A stretch of 64,000 nt of DNA from Pseudarcicella hirudinis (lineage in GTDB: Bacteria; Bacteroidota; Bacteroidia; Cytophagales; Spirosomataceae). Position 1 is the stretch's first letter. The number at the start of each line of letters is the position of its first letter. The notes below the pieces were generated by a model, which saw only the letters and a list, made by a program, of their open reading frames with translations, ran no database searches and was not told the DNA's origin. Position numbers and translations under genes: made by a program. The stretch is taken from NCBI RefSeq assembly GCF_900115665.1, contig NZ_FOXH01000006.1, forward strand, positions 310,001 to 374,000. The letters are read 5' to 3'. This document shows positions 33,578 through 42,472 of the stretch, piece by piece.

Positions 33578-35071
33578 ATGCAATATTTCAAAAAACAGGT
33601 ACAACATATCTTTATAGCAATTTTATGGCTGGGATTCCTCTCTGCCTGTAAAGAGTCTAAAGTGGATCCCGGAACGAATCCGGGTACCGGAAATCCCTCG
33701 ACACCTACCCCTACAACCTTTGATATTAACACTATCAAAGACAATTATGCAGAGGTTGCCTCAGCCTCAAACTATCTTCGCTGGGGACCTTACAATGTTC
33801 ATGACCCTTCTATTATTAAGGAAGGAGATACTTATTACAGTTACAGTACAGACGCTGCCTATGGCACTGATATCAGGTCCGGGATCCAGATCAGAACTTC
33901 TAAAGATTTGGTAGAATGGACTTTCTATGGCTGGGCATTTGATGGCCTTCCGGCCAAAGGAAGTGATTTTATCAAACAAAGTGGCGGCACACCTTTCAAT
34001 TCACTTTGGGCTCCGTATGTAATAAAAGCAGGTAATGAGTTCAGGTTATATTATTCCCTTTCTTCCGCCAAAGCCCGATTGAGTGTAATAGGAATGGCAA
34101 GTTCTTCTTCCCCGCTCGGTCCATGGAAAGAGCAAGGTCTGGCAGTGGTTTCCAAAGATGATAATACCAGACAAACAAATGCCATTGACCCCAGCGTTCT
34201 GATTGATCCGAGTGGAAAACACTGGCTTTATTATGGCTCAGCCTGGGATGGTATTTATATGTTGCAGCTTGATCCGGCAACTGGTCTGGCTCTTAAAAGC
34301 GGAGATAAAGGCAGGAGAATTGCCAATCGTGGTTTTACAAACGGGGTCTATAACGGAAATATTGAAGGGCCTGAAATTATTTACAACAAGGCTCAGAAAA
34401 AATACTATCTCTTTATCGCTTACGACTGGCTGGAAACCAAATATAATGTCAGAGTAGGAAGAGCTGATTCGCCGGAAGGACCTTTCTATGATTTTGAGGG
34501 GAAAGACCTCAATACTGATACCGATCATGCTCCGATGTTGATTGCACCTTATCAGTTTCAGGGTCACAGTGGCTGGCAGGGGACTTCTCATTGTGCCGTT
34601 TTCGAGAATAACGGACAGTTTTACATTGCTCATCAGGGACGACCTGGGAATGATAAATATTTTATGATTCTGCATGTCCGGAAATTATACTGGACAAAAG
34701 ATGGCTGGCCAATTGCCTCACCGGAACGATACGATGGTGTTGAGCCGACTGCGGTAAGTCAGGCCGATTTATCAGGGAATTGGGAACAGATTACCCTGAA
34801 TTACAGAGTTGTTCCCGGGTATGACAAAGAGCAGACTTCTCCGGATTTTCAGGTGTCTGTTCCTATGAAAATAGATGCCAACGGAAGTTTTGACAATAAT
34901 GCGGCCAATAAATGGTCATATGCTGCTCCCTGGCTGGAATTGACATGGGCAGACGGTAAATCTGCTTCGGTATATGTTGAAAGAGGAAGAGATTGGGAAA
35001 ATAAAACCTCCGGCCTGATTTTTACAGGTTTAACGAAAACAGGTATTGCTGTCTGGGGTAAAAAGAAATAA
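33578..35071 (+). CDS. GH43 lipoprotein, probable endo-arabinanase/arabinosidase
   Basis: A 497-residue five-bladed propeller hydrolase. The lipoprotein signal ends LSACK, followed by a Pro/Thr/Gly-rich linker. GH43 catalytic residues in order: base D76 in NVHDPSII, pKa modulator D204 in AIDPSVL, acid E263 in IEGPEIIY. The C-terminal 110 residues (from about 385) are the beta-sandwich domain found in bacterial endo-1,5-alpha-L-arabinanases of this family, and WAPYV and GTSHCAVF with the calcium-type His support that subfamily. It is surface-anchored, so it would cut arabinan before SusCD import. Single-chain specificity (arabinan versus arabinoxylan) cannot be proven by sequence. Confidence 0.9.
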   Translation: MQYFKKQVQHIFIAILWLGFLSACKESKVDPGTNPGTGNPSTPTPTTFDINTIKDNYAEVASASNYLRWGPYNVHDPSIIKEGDTYYSYSTDAAYGTDIRSGIQIRTSKDLVEWTFYGWAFDGLPAKGSDFIKQSGGTPFNSLWAPYVIKAGNEFRLYYSLSSAKARLSVIGMASSSSPLGPWKEQGLAVVSKDDNTRQTNAIDPSVLIDPSGKHWLYYGSAWDGIYMLQLDPATGLALKSGDKGRRIANRGFTNGVYNGNIEGPEIIYNKAQKKYYLFIAYDWLETKYNVRVGRADSPEGPFYDFEGKDLNTDTDHAPMLIAPYQFQGHSGWQGTSHCAVFENNGQFYIAHQGRPGNDKYFMILHVRKLYWTKDGWPIASPERYDGVEPTAVSQADLSGNWEQITLNYRVVPGYDKEQTSPDFQVSVPMKIDANGSFDNNAANKWSYAAPWLELTWADGKSASVYVERGRDWENKTSGLIFTGLTKTGIAVWGKKK

Positions 35072-35149
35072 ATCATCGTTCTTTTAACAAAATACAGACT
35101 CATTTAATCAGCAAAAGATTCCGGCCGGGCATCTCAGGTAATTAAGAAA

Positions 35150-35370
35150 AATAATAAGTACTTTTGGCATGTTGCAGTAGAACATGGGAGTATTGCCGGG
35201 AAAGCCATTGGCGTAGCCGTTTCAGATAATGTATCTATCATAATGGAGCTTTAGCAGCCGATGCCGGAAGCTTTCACAGATCAGTTTGTATAGATTATCT
35301 CAACTATAATCCAGATGGCAGCCTGAAACGTGTCATTATGACATCAGAAGGAGTAAAGAAGGTTAAATAG
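35150..35370 (+). pseudogene. Decayed GH43 gene remnant
   Basis: This gap contains two GH43-like fragments in different frames. The first (35150 to about 35232) reads NNKYFWHVAVEHGS, then AGKAIGVAVSDN, the early strand of GH43 enzymes. The second, up to TAG at 35368-35370, reads YHNGALAADAGSFHRSVCID, then YLNYNPDGSLKRVIMTSEGV, the C-terminal end of a GH43 domain. Most of the catalytic domain between them has been deleted. A third GH43 therefore once lay between the GH43 and GH51 genes. No promoter or start is kept. Confidence 0.75.
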
Positions 35371-35419
35371 CTTCTGAAACCATGAAAAATAAAGAAAGTA
35401 ACAATAAATCTCAATATCA

Positions 35420-37411
35420 ATGAATATCAGAAAAGTAACTCTTTCAGCTGTTTTGCTCTCCACCCTTTGGGCTCCGCTCAGTTCGGAAGCACAAAATCCT
35501 TCCATTGTGGTAAAAACAGCTCAACCTGTTTCAGAAATACAGCCAACTATGTGGGGTGTATTTTTTGAGGACATTAACCTGGGAGCAGATGGAGGTTTAT
35601 ATGCAGAATTGGTTAAAAACCGTTCTTTCGAATTTTTCAAACCATTAATGGGTTGGAAAATTCAGCAGAAAAAGTTTAAAGAAGGCACTGTTACCGTTCA
35701 GAACAGACAAGAGAAAAATGTCAGTAATCCAAGGTTTCTTTCTGTAAAAGCCGAAAATACTGTCAGAGGAGATTTGGGTATTACCAATGAAGGTTTCAGA
35801 GGAATGGGAATTAAAAATGGTTTGCGTTATGACTTCTCGGTCATGTACAGACAAACCAGCGGATCGGTAAAACTTCATGTAGAATTAATAAATGCCAAAG
35901 GAGAAAACATAGGAGGAACTACCCTGATTCCACAAAAAAACGGAAATACCTGGGAAAAGCAAGCCGTCAGTTTCACCGCAAATGCTACAGAATCCAAAGG
36001 AAAACTGAATATCTGGTTTGAAGGAAACGGAGAGATTGATCTCGACATTATTTCTCTTTTTCCTGAAGATACCTGGAAAAAAAGACCGGGTGGAATGCGT
36101 GCAGACATGGTTCAGATGCTGGCCGATATGAAACCGGGCTTTATCCGTTTTCCGGGCGGCTGTATTGTAGAAGGCTTTGACCTTTCTCAAAGATACCAGT
36201 GGAAAAAGACACTTGGCGCTCTGGAAGACCGCCAGCTGATTATCAACCGCTGGAACTTTGAGTTCTCACACAGACCTGCTCCGGATTATTTTCAGTCTTT
36301 CGGATTAGGCTTCTTTGAGTACTTTCAATTGGCTGAAGATATTGGGGCTGAAGCTCTTCCTATTCTGAACTGTGGAATGGCCTGTCAGTTCAATTCGGCC
36401 GAGATTGCTCCTTTAGATCAGCTTGAGCCATATGTACAGGATGCGCTTGATTTAATTGAATTTGCCAATGGAGATGTTTCAACAACCTGGGGCAAAGTGC
36501 GGGCCGGAATGGGGCATCCAGCTCCGTTCAGGTTAAAATTCCTTGGCGTTGGCAATGAAAACTGGGGACCTCAGTATCTGGAAAGAGTTAAAATCTTTAC
36601 AAAAGCCATCAAAGCTAAATATCCTGAAATCAAATTGGTAAACAGCTCCGGAACAGACCCGAACGGAGAAAGATTTGATTATCTGAACAATGAACTCAGA
36701 AGCATGAAAGCTGATATTATTGATGAGCATTATTATCGTCAGGCTGATTGGTTCCTGCAAAATGCTGCCCGATATGACAGCTATGACAGAAATGGTTCTA
36801 AGGTTTTTGCCGGAGAATATGCCGCTCAGAGTGATAAAACCGTAAGTGTTGACAATAAAAACAACTGGAAATGTGCAATCGCCGAAGCAGCTTTCATGAC
36901 TGGTCTGGAAAGAAATGCCCAGGTCGTGAATATGGCTTCCTATGCACCGTTATTCGCACATGTGGATGGATGGCAATGGACTCCGGATATGATTTGGGTT
37001 GATAACCTTAGAATTTATGGTACACCAAATTATTATGTGCAGAAACTTTACTCCCTCAATAAAGGAACGCATGTGTTGTCGATGACACAGAATAATCAGG
37101 CCCTGACCGGACAGGATGGTTTGTTTGCTTCTGCAAGCTTAGATAAAAATACGAATGAGGTAATTCTTAAATTTGTCAATACCTCAAAACAGGATATTTC
37201 CCGTGAAATCAATCTGGAAGGTGTCAAAAAGACTGAAAAGACCGGAAAAGTCTGGACGATGCAAAGCAATGATCCTGAGGTTGTAAACTCTCTTAACAAT
37301 CCTGTTCAGCTTAGCCCGAAGGAATCGGCCATTGCTTTATCAGGTAAAAACAAATTTGCTCTGACTGTAGCGCCGGGCTCATTTACAGTTTTGAGAATTA
37401 AGACCTTATAA
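35420..37411 (+). CDS. GH51 alpha-L-arabinofuranosidase, secreted
   Basis: A 663-residue enzyme that releases terminal arabinofuranose from arabinan or arabinoxylan oligosaccharides. The signal peptide spans the first 24 residues, ending LSSEAQ. The N-terminal part has VFFEDINLGADGGLYAELVK, then a CBM4/9-like beta domain (about 130-210), then the TIM barrel with GFIRFPGGCIVEG. Acid/base E380 lies in GVGNENWGP and nucleophile E466 in FAGEYAAQ. The C-terminal beta-sandwich closes the protein. All GH51 catalytic residues are present. Co-localised with GH43 genes and SusCD, so it acts in the arabinan pathway. Confidence 0.94.
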   Translation: MNIRKVTLSAVLLSTLWAPLSSEAQNPSIVVKTAQPVSEIQPTMWGVFFEDINLGADGGLYAELVKNRSFEFFKPLMGWKIQQKKFKEGTVTVQNRQEKNVSNPRFLSVKAENTVRGDLGITNEGFRGMGIKNGLRYDFSVMYRQTSGSVKLHVELINAKGENIGGTTLIPQKNGNTWEKQAVSFTANATESKGKLNIWFEGNGEIDLDIISLFPEDTWKKRPGGMRADMVQMLADMKPGFIRFPGGCIVEGFDLSQRYQWKKTLGALEDRQLIINRWNFEFSHRPAPDYFQSFGLGFFEYFQLAEDIGAEALPILNCGMACQFNSAEIAPLDQLEPYVQDALDLIEFANGDVSTTWGKVRAGMGHPAPFRLKFLGVGNENWGPQYLERVKIFTKAIKAKYPEIKLVNSSGTDPNGERFDYLNNELRSMKADIIDEHYYRQADWFLQNAARYDSYDRNGSKVFAGEYAAQSDKTVSVDNKNNWKCAIAEAAFMTGLERNAQVVNMASYAPLFAHVDGWQWTPDMIWVDNLRIYGTPNYYVQKLYSLNKGTHVLSMTQNNQALTGQDGLFASASLDKNTNEVILKFVNTSKQDISREINLEGVKKTEKTGKVWTMQSNDPEVVNSLNNPVQLSPKESAIALSGKNKFALTVAPGSFTVLRIKTL

Positions 37412-37440
37412 AACTTCCTCACATTTAATGTTTCTGATTT

Positions 37441-37469
37441 CCCTTCCGAATGTTAAAACTTCGGAAGGG
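37441..37469 (+). terminator. Hairpin between GH51 and the last GH43 gene
   Basis: A perfect 10-bp stem CCCTTCCGAA (37441-37450) / TTCGGAAGGG (37460-37469) with a 9-nt loop and a following T-rich stretch. It lies in the leader of the GH43 gene and could attenuate readthrough. It also argues for the start at 37488. Confidence 0.6.
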
Positions 37470-37487
37470 TTAATGCTCTTATTTTCT

Positions 37488-38462
37488 ATGAAAACGCAAC
37501 TGCAAAGATTATGGCTGATTTCCGGGATTCTTCTTTTCTTTTTTTGTCAGGAAAAACCATTATTTGCACAACAGGGTGATACTTATGCCCATGATCCTTC
37601 CACCATTCAGCATGATGGCAAAAATTATTGGATTTTTTCTACAGGACAAGGCATCAAAATCGACGTTTCTTCCGACTTAAATGTCTGGAAGACCGCAAAA
37701 CAGACCGTTTTCGCTAAAGATTCTTTCCCTTCGTGGATTAAAGAATATGTTCCGGGATTTAAAGGACATTTCTGGGCTCCGGATTGTATTTTCATGAATA
37801 AAAAATATTACCTCTATTATTCCTGTTCCACTTTTGGTTCTTCCCAATCAGTAATCGGTCTGGCCACAAATCCTTCTCTGAATCCGGAAAGCCCTGATTA
37901 TAAATGGACTGATGAGGGAATGGTCGTTTCTTCCGGAGAACGGAAAGATATGAATGCTATTGATCCGGGGCTTTTAAAAGATACTCAGGGAAAAATCTAC
38001 CTGACATATGGCTCATTTTTCGGAGGAATCGGAGCTGTTGAACTGGATTCAGTTTCCGGCAAAATAAAAAGCCGGCAGGTAATTCAAAAGGTAGCAGGTG
38101 GACGTGAATCGGACTGGGAGGCTTCCTGCATGATTCAGGAAGGCAGATACTATTACCTGTTTGTGAATAATGGTCTTTGCTGCAAAGGCGTAAACAGTAC
38201 TTATTACATCGTGGCTGGCCGCTCAGAAAACCCGACAGGACCGTTTCTCGACAAAAGCGGAAAAGACCTCAATGCCGGTGGCGGAACAGTTTTGCTGAGA
38301 ACAGAAGGCAAATATATTGGTCCCGGCCATGTAGGACTGCTTCGTGAAAAGAACCGAAAAATTGTAAGTATTCATTTTTATGATGCAGAAGATGAAGGGA
38401 AATCTAAATTTGAATTTATTAAAATAGGTTTCAAAAATAACTGGCCTTATCTGAAGCGGTAG
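37488..38462 (+). CDS. GH43 family arabinosidase, secreted
   Basis: A 324-residue GH43 enzyme. The ATG at 37488 is chosen because it begins the signal peptide MKTQLQRLWLISGILLFFFC; a frame from 37428 would cross the hairpin. Catalytic residues: base D36 in AHDPSTI, second Asp in NAIDPGLL (about residue 160), acid Glu in WEASCMI (about residue 206). VPGFKGHFWAPD and GPGHVGLL are typical of single-domain arabinan endo-1,5-alpha-L-arabinosidases of the GH43_5 type. It is the last gene of the arabinan locus, converging on the two-component operon. Confidence 0.9.
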   Translation: MKTQLQRLWLISGILLFFFCQEKPLFAQQGDTYAHDPSTIQHDGKNYWIFSTGQGIKIDVSSDLNVWKTAKQTVFAKDSFPSWIKEYVPGFKGHFWAPDCIFMNKKYYLYYSCSTFGSSQSVIGLATNPSLNPESPDYKWTDEGMVVSSGERKDMNAIDPGLLKDTQGKIYLTYGSFFGGIGAVELDSVSGKIKSRQVIQKVAGGRESDWEASCMIQEGRYYYLFVNNGLCCKGVNSTYYIVAGRSENPTGPFLDKSGKDLNAGGGTVLLRTEGKYIGPGHVGLLREKNRKIVSIHFYDAEDEGKSKFEFIKIGFKNNWPYLKR

Positions 38463-38508
38463 CAAAGAACTTCCTCTCCTCTCTGTTTGCCAGGATGTAT
38501 AATCCTTT

Positions 38509-39810
38509 TTAGAAATTAATCCGGAAAACAGTTCTTTTCTCAGCAATAGTTTTCAGGGAATAAGTAAAGCCATGTTTGATGAGAATTTCCCTGATCAGGG
38601 TAAGGCCGATTCCCTGTCCATTCTTTTTGGAGGTAAAAAAGGGTGAAAAAAGCTGTTCTTCTATTTCAGCAGGGATTCCAGGGCCATTATCCTCAATACA
38701 GATTTGCTTTAGCCTGGCGGAAGTACTGAATAAGATAATTTTTTCTTCTGAGACCGGATTTAATTCAAGAGATTCTATGGCATTCTTAATAATATTGATC
38801 AGAACCTGTTCTATCTGATTAGGATCGGCTAATATAAAAACAGGCATTTCTGATAAATCAAACCGAAATTGGATGTCCTGCCTGCTGGCTTTGAATTGCA
38901 TAAGCTTTACGACATTACCTAACAACTCATTTATTTCAATTTTTTCCCGACGAACTTCCGGCAGCCTGACAACATCTGCAAAATTCCGCATAAAATGATT
39001 CAGATGGTCATTACGCTGAATGGCAATTTTAAGGGCCTCTCTGATATCTTCACGATGTTCCTGCAACTCAACTGTAGTATCCAGAATGGAATTGACCGCC
39101 CCGATAGAATTATTTACTTCGTGTGCCATCATTCTGATTACTTTGCTGTAAGCTTTTTTCTCGGCAGAGAGAATTTCTACAGTAAGTTCCTCAATCATTA
39201 CAAAATAGTGCGGAAAACCACGATCTACAAAATGAGATTTCTGGCATTTATAGGTTTGATTTCCATGAAGCAGAAAAGTTCTGGATTCTCCGGTTTTCAA
39301 AGAGGAAATAATCTGAAAAGCAGGATGATCCAGCGTATGGATGGATTTTCCGATAAAATCTCCCTCAGGAGCTTTCAGCATTTCAAGTACTTTAGGGTTA
39401 AGTTTGGCGATATTCTCATCAAAATCCAGAATAAGAATCCCTGTCGGAGAAGTCTGTACCAGTTTTTCCAGAAAATGATGCTGTTGTTCCTGCCTGGTTC
39501 TTTCGAGCCGCAGCTGATCTATCATCTGGTTATACACTTCTATAAGCTGATCCATTTCGTAAGTTCCGGTATTTAAAAATTTTACATTAAAATCCTTTTC
39601 ACGAATCGCATCTACTCCGGTAATAAGAAGCCTGAGTGGTGCAATAACCTCTTTATACAGCTGAGCGGAAATAACCAGAGAAAGAACGATAAAAACTTCG
39701 GAGCAGATGAAAATCAGCTTATTATCCTTGAAAATATAAAAAGATAGCCCAATCACGATGGAATGAACAATTATGACAAACAGTATAAATTTAGTCCTGA
39801 TCCTGATCAT
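38509..39810 (-). CDS. Sensor histidine kinase (HAMP-PAS-HisKA-HATPase) of the efflux operon
   Basis: A 433-residue membrane sensor. Transmembrane helices lie at about 7-26 and 33-51, followed by HAMP, a PAS domain (about 110-200, SPTGILILDFDENIAKLN) and the HisKA dimerisation helix with the phospho-accepting His in RMMAHEVNNS. The ATPase has the N-box NIIKNAIESL, G1 DNGPGIP and G2 FTSKKNGQGIGLTL. The short gap between the two membrane helices leaves almost no periplasmic loop, so it probably senses within the membrane or cytoplasm through PAS. It overlaps the NtrC-like regulator by 20 bp, so they form one two-component pair. Confidence 0.93.
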   Translation of the reverse strand: MIRIRTKFILFVIIVHSIVIGLSFYIFKDNKLIFICSEVFIVLSLVISAQLYKEVIAPLRLLITGVDAIREKDFNVKFLNTGTYEMDQLIEVYNQMIDQLRLERTRQEQQHHFLEKLVQTSPTGILILDFDENIAKLNPKVLEMLKAPEGDFIGKSIHTLDHPAFQIISSLKTGESRTFLLHGNQTYKCQKSHFVDRGFPHYFVMIEELTVEILSAEKKAYSKVIRMMAHEVNNSIGAVNSILDTTVELQEHREDIREALKIAIQRNDHLNHFMRNFADVVRLPEVRREKIEINELLGNVVKLMQFKASRQDIQFRFDLSEMPVFILADPNQIEQVLINIIKNAIESLELNPVSEEKIILFSTSARLKQICIEDNGPGIPAEIEEQLFSPFFTSKKNGQGIGLTLIREILIKHGFTYSLKTIAEKRTVFRINF

Positions 39811-41167
39811 GCGGAATATTGTATTTTTCTAACCTTCGATAGAGTGCACTGCGGGTCAGACCAAGTGCTTTGGCAACAATTACCACCTTGCCTTTATGAA
39901 AATCCATGGCTTTTTTAATCATTTGCACTTCCAGTTCCTCTAAAGTCATGGCACCAACATCTGGTAAAGAAGTTTTCGGGGCCGATTTCTGACTGGCTGA
40001 TTGCCAGTGAGCCCTGAAATCGTCTGCTTCGAGTATGTCATTCCGGCTGACCAATACCGTTCTTTCAACCAGGTTTTTCAGCTGACGGATATTCCCGGGT
40101 AAAGGTAATTGTTTTACCCATTTCATAGCTTCCTTGCTTACCTGTAAGGCAGGACGGTTGTATATTTCACGAAGATTACTCACAAAGAAATTAACCAGTA
40201 AAGGAATATCGTCCGGACGCTTCCGTAAGGGAGGTAGGTATATGGTAATCAGATTGATACGATAAAGCAGATCTTCCCTGAAAGTACCGCGTTGTACCAT
40301 CTCTTCGAGGTTCCGGTTTGTAGCACAAACAACCCTGACATCTACCGATTTTGTTTTACTGCTTCCCAGCACTTCGTAAGTTCTGTCTTGCAGAACCCTA
40401 AGTAATTTCACCTGACTGCTTGAATCAAGGTCTCCGATTTCATCCAGAAAAATGGTTCCTTTATTAGCCAGTTCAAACCTGCCGGTCCGGTCAAACCGGG
40501 CGTCTGTAAACGCACCGCGTATGTGCCCGAACATTTCAGATTCAAATAAACTGGTTGAGATTCCGCCCAGGTTAACTTTCACAAAAGGTTTCCGGTTTCT
40601 AAAACTATTCTGGTGAATAGCTTCTGCAATCAGTTCTTTTCCTGTACCGCTTTCTCCCATAATCAGAACAGAAGCATCGGTTTGTGCCACCTGCCCGATT
40701 GTTTCCAGAATTTTCAGAAATTCAATGTCTTCTCCGATCAGCTGGCTGAAATCGTATTTATTGTCTAACTTTTTTCGGGTCAGCAATTGATTCTTTTTCT
40801 CAGAAAGATTCAGAATCGTGCGCACCGATTGAATAAGGTGACTATTCTGCCAGGGTTTATTGATAAAATCACTCGCCCCCATTTTCATACCTCTTACGGC
40901 CAGATCAATGGTTGCCCAACCCGTAATTAAAATAACCGGAATCCCGGCATTAAATCCTTTGATTTTCTCCAATAACAGTAAGCCATCCTGCCCTGAAGTT
41001 TCGTTGGAAAAATTCATATCCAACAGAATCAGGGAAGGCAAAGTCTGATGTATAAAAGCCAGGGCTTCCTCTTTCGTACCAACAGAAGCGGAATCAAATC
41101 CCTCTTTCTTCATAAGCAGAGATAAGGAAGTCCTGACAGCAATATCATCATCAATAATTAAAACCAT
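39791..41167 (-). CDS. NtrC-type sigma-54-dependent response regulator
   Basis: A 458-residue activator. The receiver domain has DD at 6-8, phospho-acceptor D50 in LILLDMNF, and K104 in the FINKPWQ segment. The AAA+ domain has Walker A GESGTGKE (171-178), the sigma-54 contact loop GAFTDA (218-223; consensus GAFTGA) and Walker B TIFLDEIGDL. The C-terminal Fis-type HTH is AKALGLTRSALYRRL. It activates sigma-54 promoters when phosphorylated by the overlapping kinase. A sigma-54 promoter sits ahead of the efflux cluster at 47240-47255, so this operon is the probable target. Confidence 0.94.
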   Translation of the reverse strand: MVLIIDDDIAVRTSLSLLMKKEGFDSASVGTKEEALAFIHQTLPSLILLDMNFSNETSGQDGLLLLEKIKGFNAGIPVILITGWATIDLAVRGMKMGASDFINKPWQNSHLIQSVRTILNLSEKKNQLLTRKKLDNKYDFSQLIGEDIEFLKILETIGQVAQTDASVLIMGESGTGKELIAEAIHQNSFRNRKPFVKVNLGGISTSLFESEMFGHIRGAFTDARFDRTGRFELANKGTIFLDEIGDLDSSSQVKLLRVLQDRTYEVLGSSKTKSVDVRVVCATNRNLEEMVQRGTFREDLLYRINLITIYLPPLRKRPDDIPLLVNFFVSNLREIYNRPALQVSKEAMKWVKQLPLPGNIRQLKNLVERTVLVSRNDILEADDFRAHWQSASQKSAPKTSLPDVGAMTLEELEVQMIKKAMDFHKGKVVIVAKALGLTRSALYRRLEKYNIPHDQDQD

Positions 41168-41285
41168 TTTTCACAATTGTATTTAAATAAGTAATCTCAC
41201 AGTAATAAAGACAACACAAAGCTATAGTTCATTATATATCTTACAGCCTGGTGAATCGCTTGAATACTTTGAATTACAAAACCTG

Positions 41286-42443
41286 TTATTCCTCATGCAA
41301 GGCTACCGCCGGATAGATCTGGGAAGCTTGTCTGCTTGGAAATAAAGCGCAGGTAATAACGAGCAGATAAACTGTGATAACTGCGAATAAAATCCCGAGA
41401 AGATAGGTTGATTTATCTACATCAAAGACATTCAGTAAAGGAAACTGCATGGCAAAAAAGATCCCCAAAGTCAGCCCGAAAGTAGCAATTACCAGTGTTT
41501 CACCAATAAATTGCCACAAGATATGACTTTTTGTGGCGCCAATAGCTCTTCGTACGCCAATTTCCTGTTTACGATGACTGATGGTTTGAAACAATACTCC
41601 GAAAAGTCCTAAAGCCACATTAAAAATGAGGAAACCACAAACAATTAAAAGAATAAGAATAGGAACCCATACGATACGGTTTTTAGTGGCTTTCATTTTG
41701 TCCAGATGCTGAATTTCCAAAGACCAGTCTTTCCCTAACTGAGAGATTTCTTTGGCTATTTTCGCTTCAGAATCAATAGAAGTTCCTGGTTTTACCCTGA
41801 TTAATAAATCCGTTTGCCAGTCTCCTGACGGGGTAAAAGCACAGTTTTCAGGTTTCTGAAAATCATTACCGTATTTAAAACACTCAACAATTCCTATGAC
41901 TTGCTTTCGATCGTCCTTCTCTCCTGTGATTTTTCCCAGGGCATTTTCATTACCAAATAACGCCTCTTTTAAGTGTCTGGTGATGATAAGAGGTTTAATT
42001 TTGGCCGCTTTATCTGCCTCTGTAAACCATCGCCCTTCCGCTAGAGAAAGCTTTAGTACTTTGGTATAATCGGGATCAACTTCCATCACCTGAGATGAAA
42101 TATCCTTCTTTTTATAAGTAAAACCGTTATTCATAGAACTAAAACTGTAAGGCAGATTCGAAGAAGAGAAAGAAAAAGCTTCCACCTCCGGATGAGATTT
42201 CAGTTTTTGTCTGACCAGGTCTTTGTAAATGATTTTTAAACTGTCTTTATCAGTATTAAAATTCAGGAATACCGCCCATACATTTTCAGAATCGAGCCCG
42301 GAAGGCTGAGCATAATTGCGGTAGTTGTAAACACTCAGGCTCCAGACTGCAAAAAGAATCAGAAAGGAGACGAAGATTTCAAGCATCATTAAAAAATTGC
42401 TTTTCTTTTTCTTCCAGATAAGTTTGAAAAGATGTTTCAGCAT
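41286..42443 (-). CDS. ABC transporter permease, MacB/FtsX-like (second permease)
   Basis: A 385-residue inner-membrane subunit. The N-terminus is helix FLMMLEIFVSFLILFAVWSL, followed by a large periplasmic MacB-PCD domain, then a C-terminal FtsX domain with three helices and the typical QTISHRKQEIGVRRAIGATKSHILWQ turn (read as RKQEIGVRRAIGA). With the neighbouring permease it forms a heterodimer instead of the usual MacB homodimer. It belongs to the ABC/TolC efflux operon and would use periplasmic movement to push substrate to the outer-membrane channel. Substrate unknown. Confidence 0.9.
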   Translation of the reverse strand: MLKHLFKLIWKKKKSNFLMMLEIFVSFLILFAVWSLSVYNYRNYAQPSGLDSENVWAVFLNFNTDKDSLKIIYKDLVRQKLKSHPEVEAFSFSSSNLPYSFSSMNNGFTYKKKDISSQVMEVDPDYTKVLKLSLAEGRWFTEADKAAKIKPLIITRHLKEALFGNENALGKITGEKDDRKQVIGIVECFKYGNDFQKPENCAFTPSGDWQTDLLIRVKPGTSIDSEAKIAKEISQLGKDWSLEIQHLDKMKATKNRIVWVPILILLIVCGFLIFNVALGLFGVLFQTISHRKQEIGVRRAIGATKSHILWQFIGETLVIATFGLTLGIFFAMQFPLLNVFDVDKSTYLLGILFAVITVYLLVITCALFPSRQASQIYPAVALHEE

Positions 42444-42472
42444 GATATTAATCTTTAAATATTTCTAATTTT

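Noticed and set aside
38995-39576. 193-codon plus-strand frame antisense to the histidine kinase
   Set aside because: Phe/Ser/Ile-rich shadow of a conserved kinase with all motifs on the other strand.
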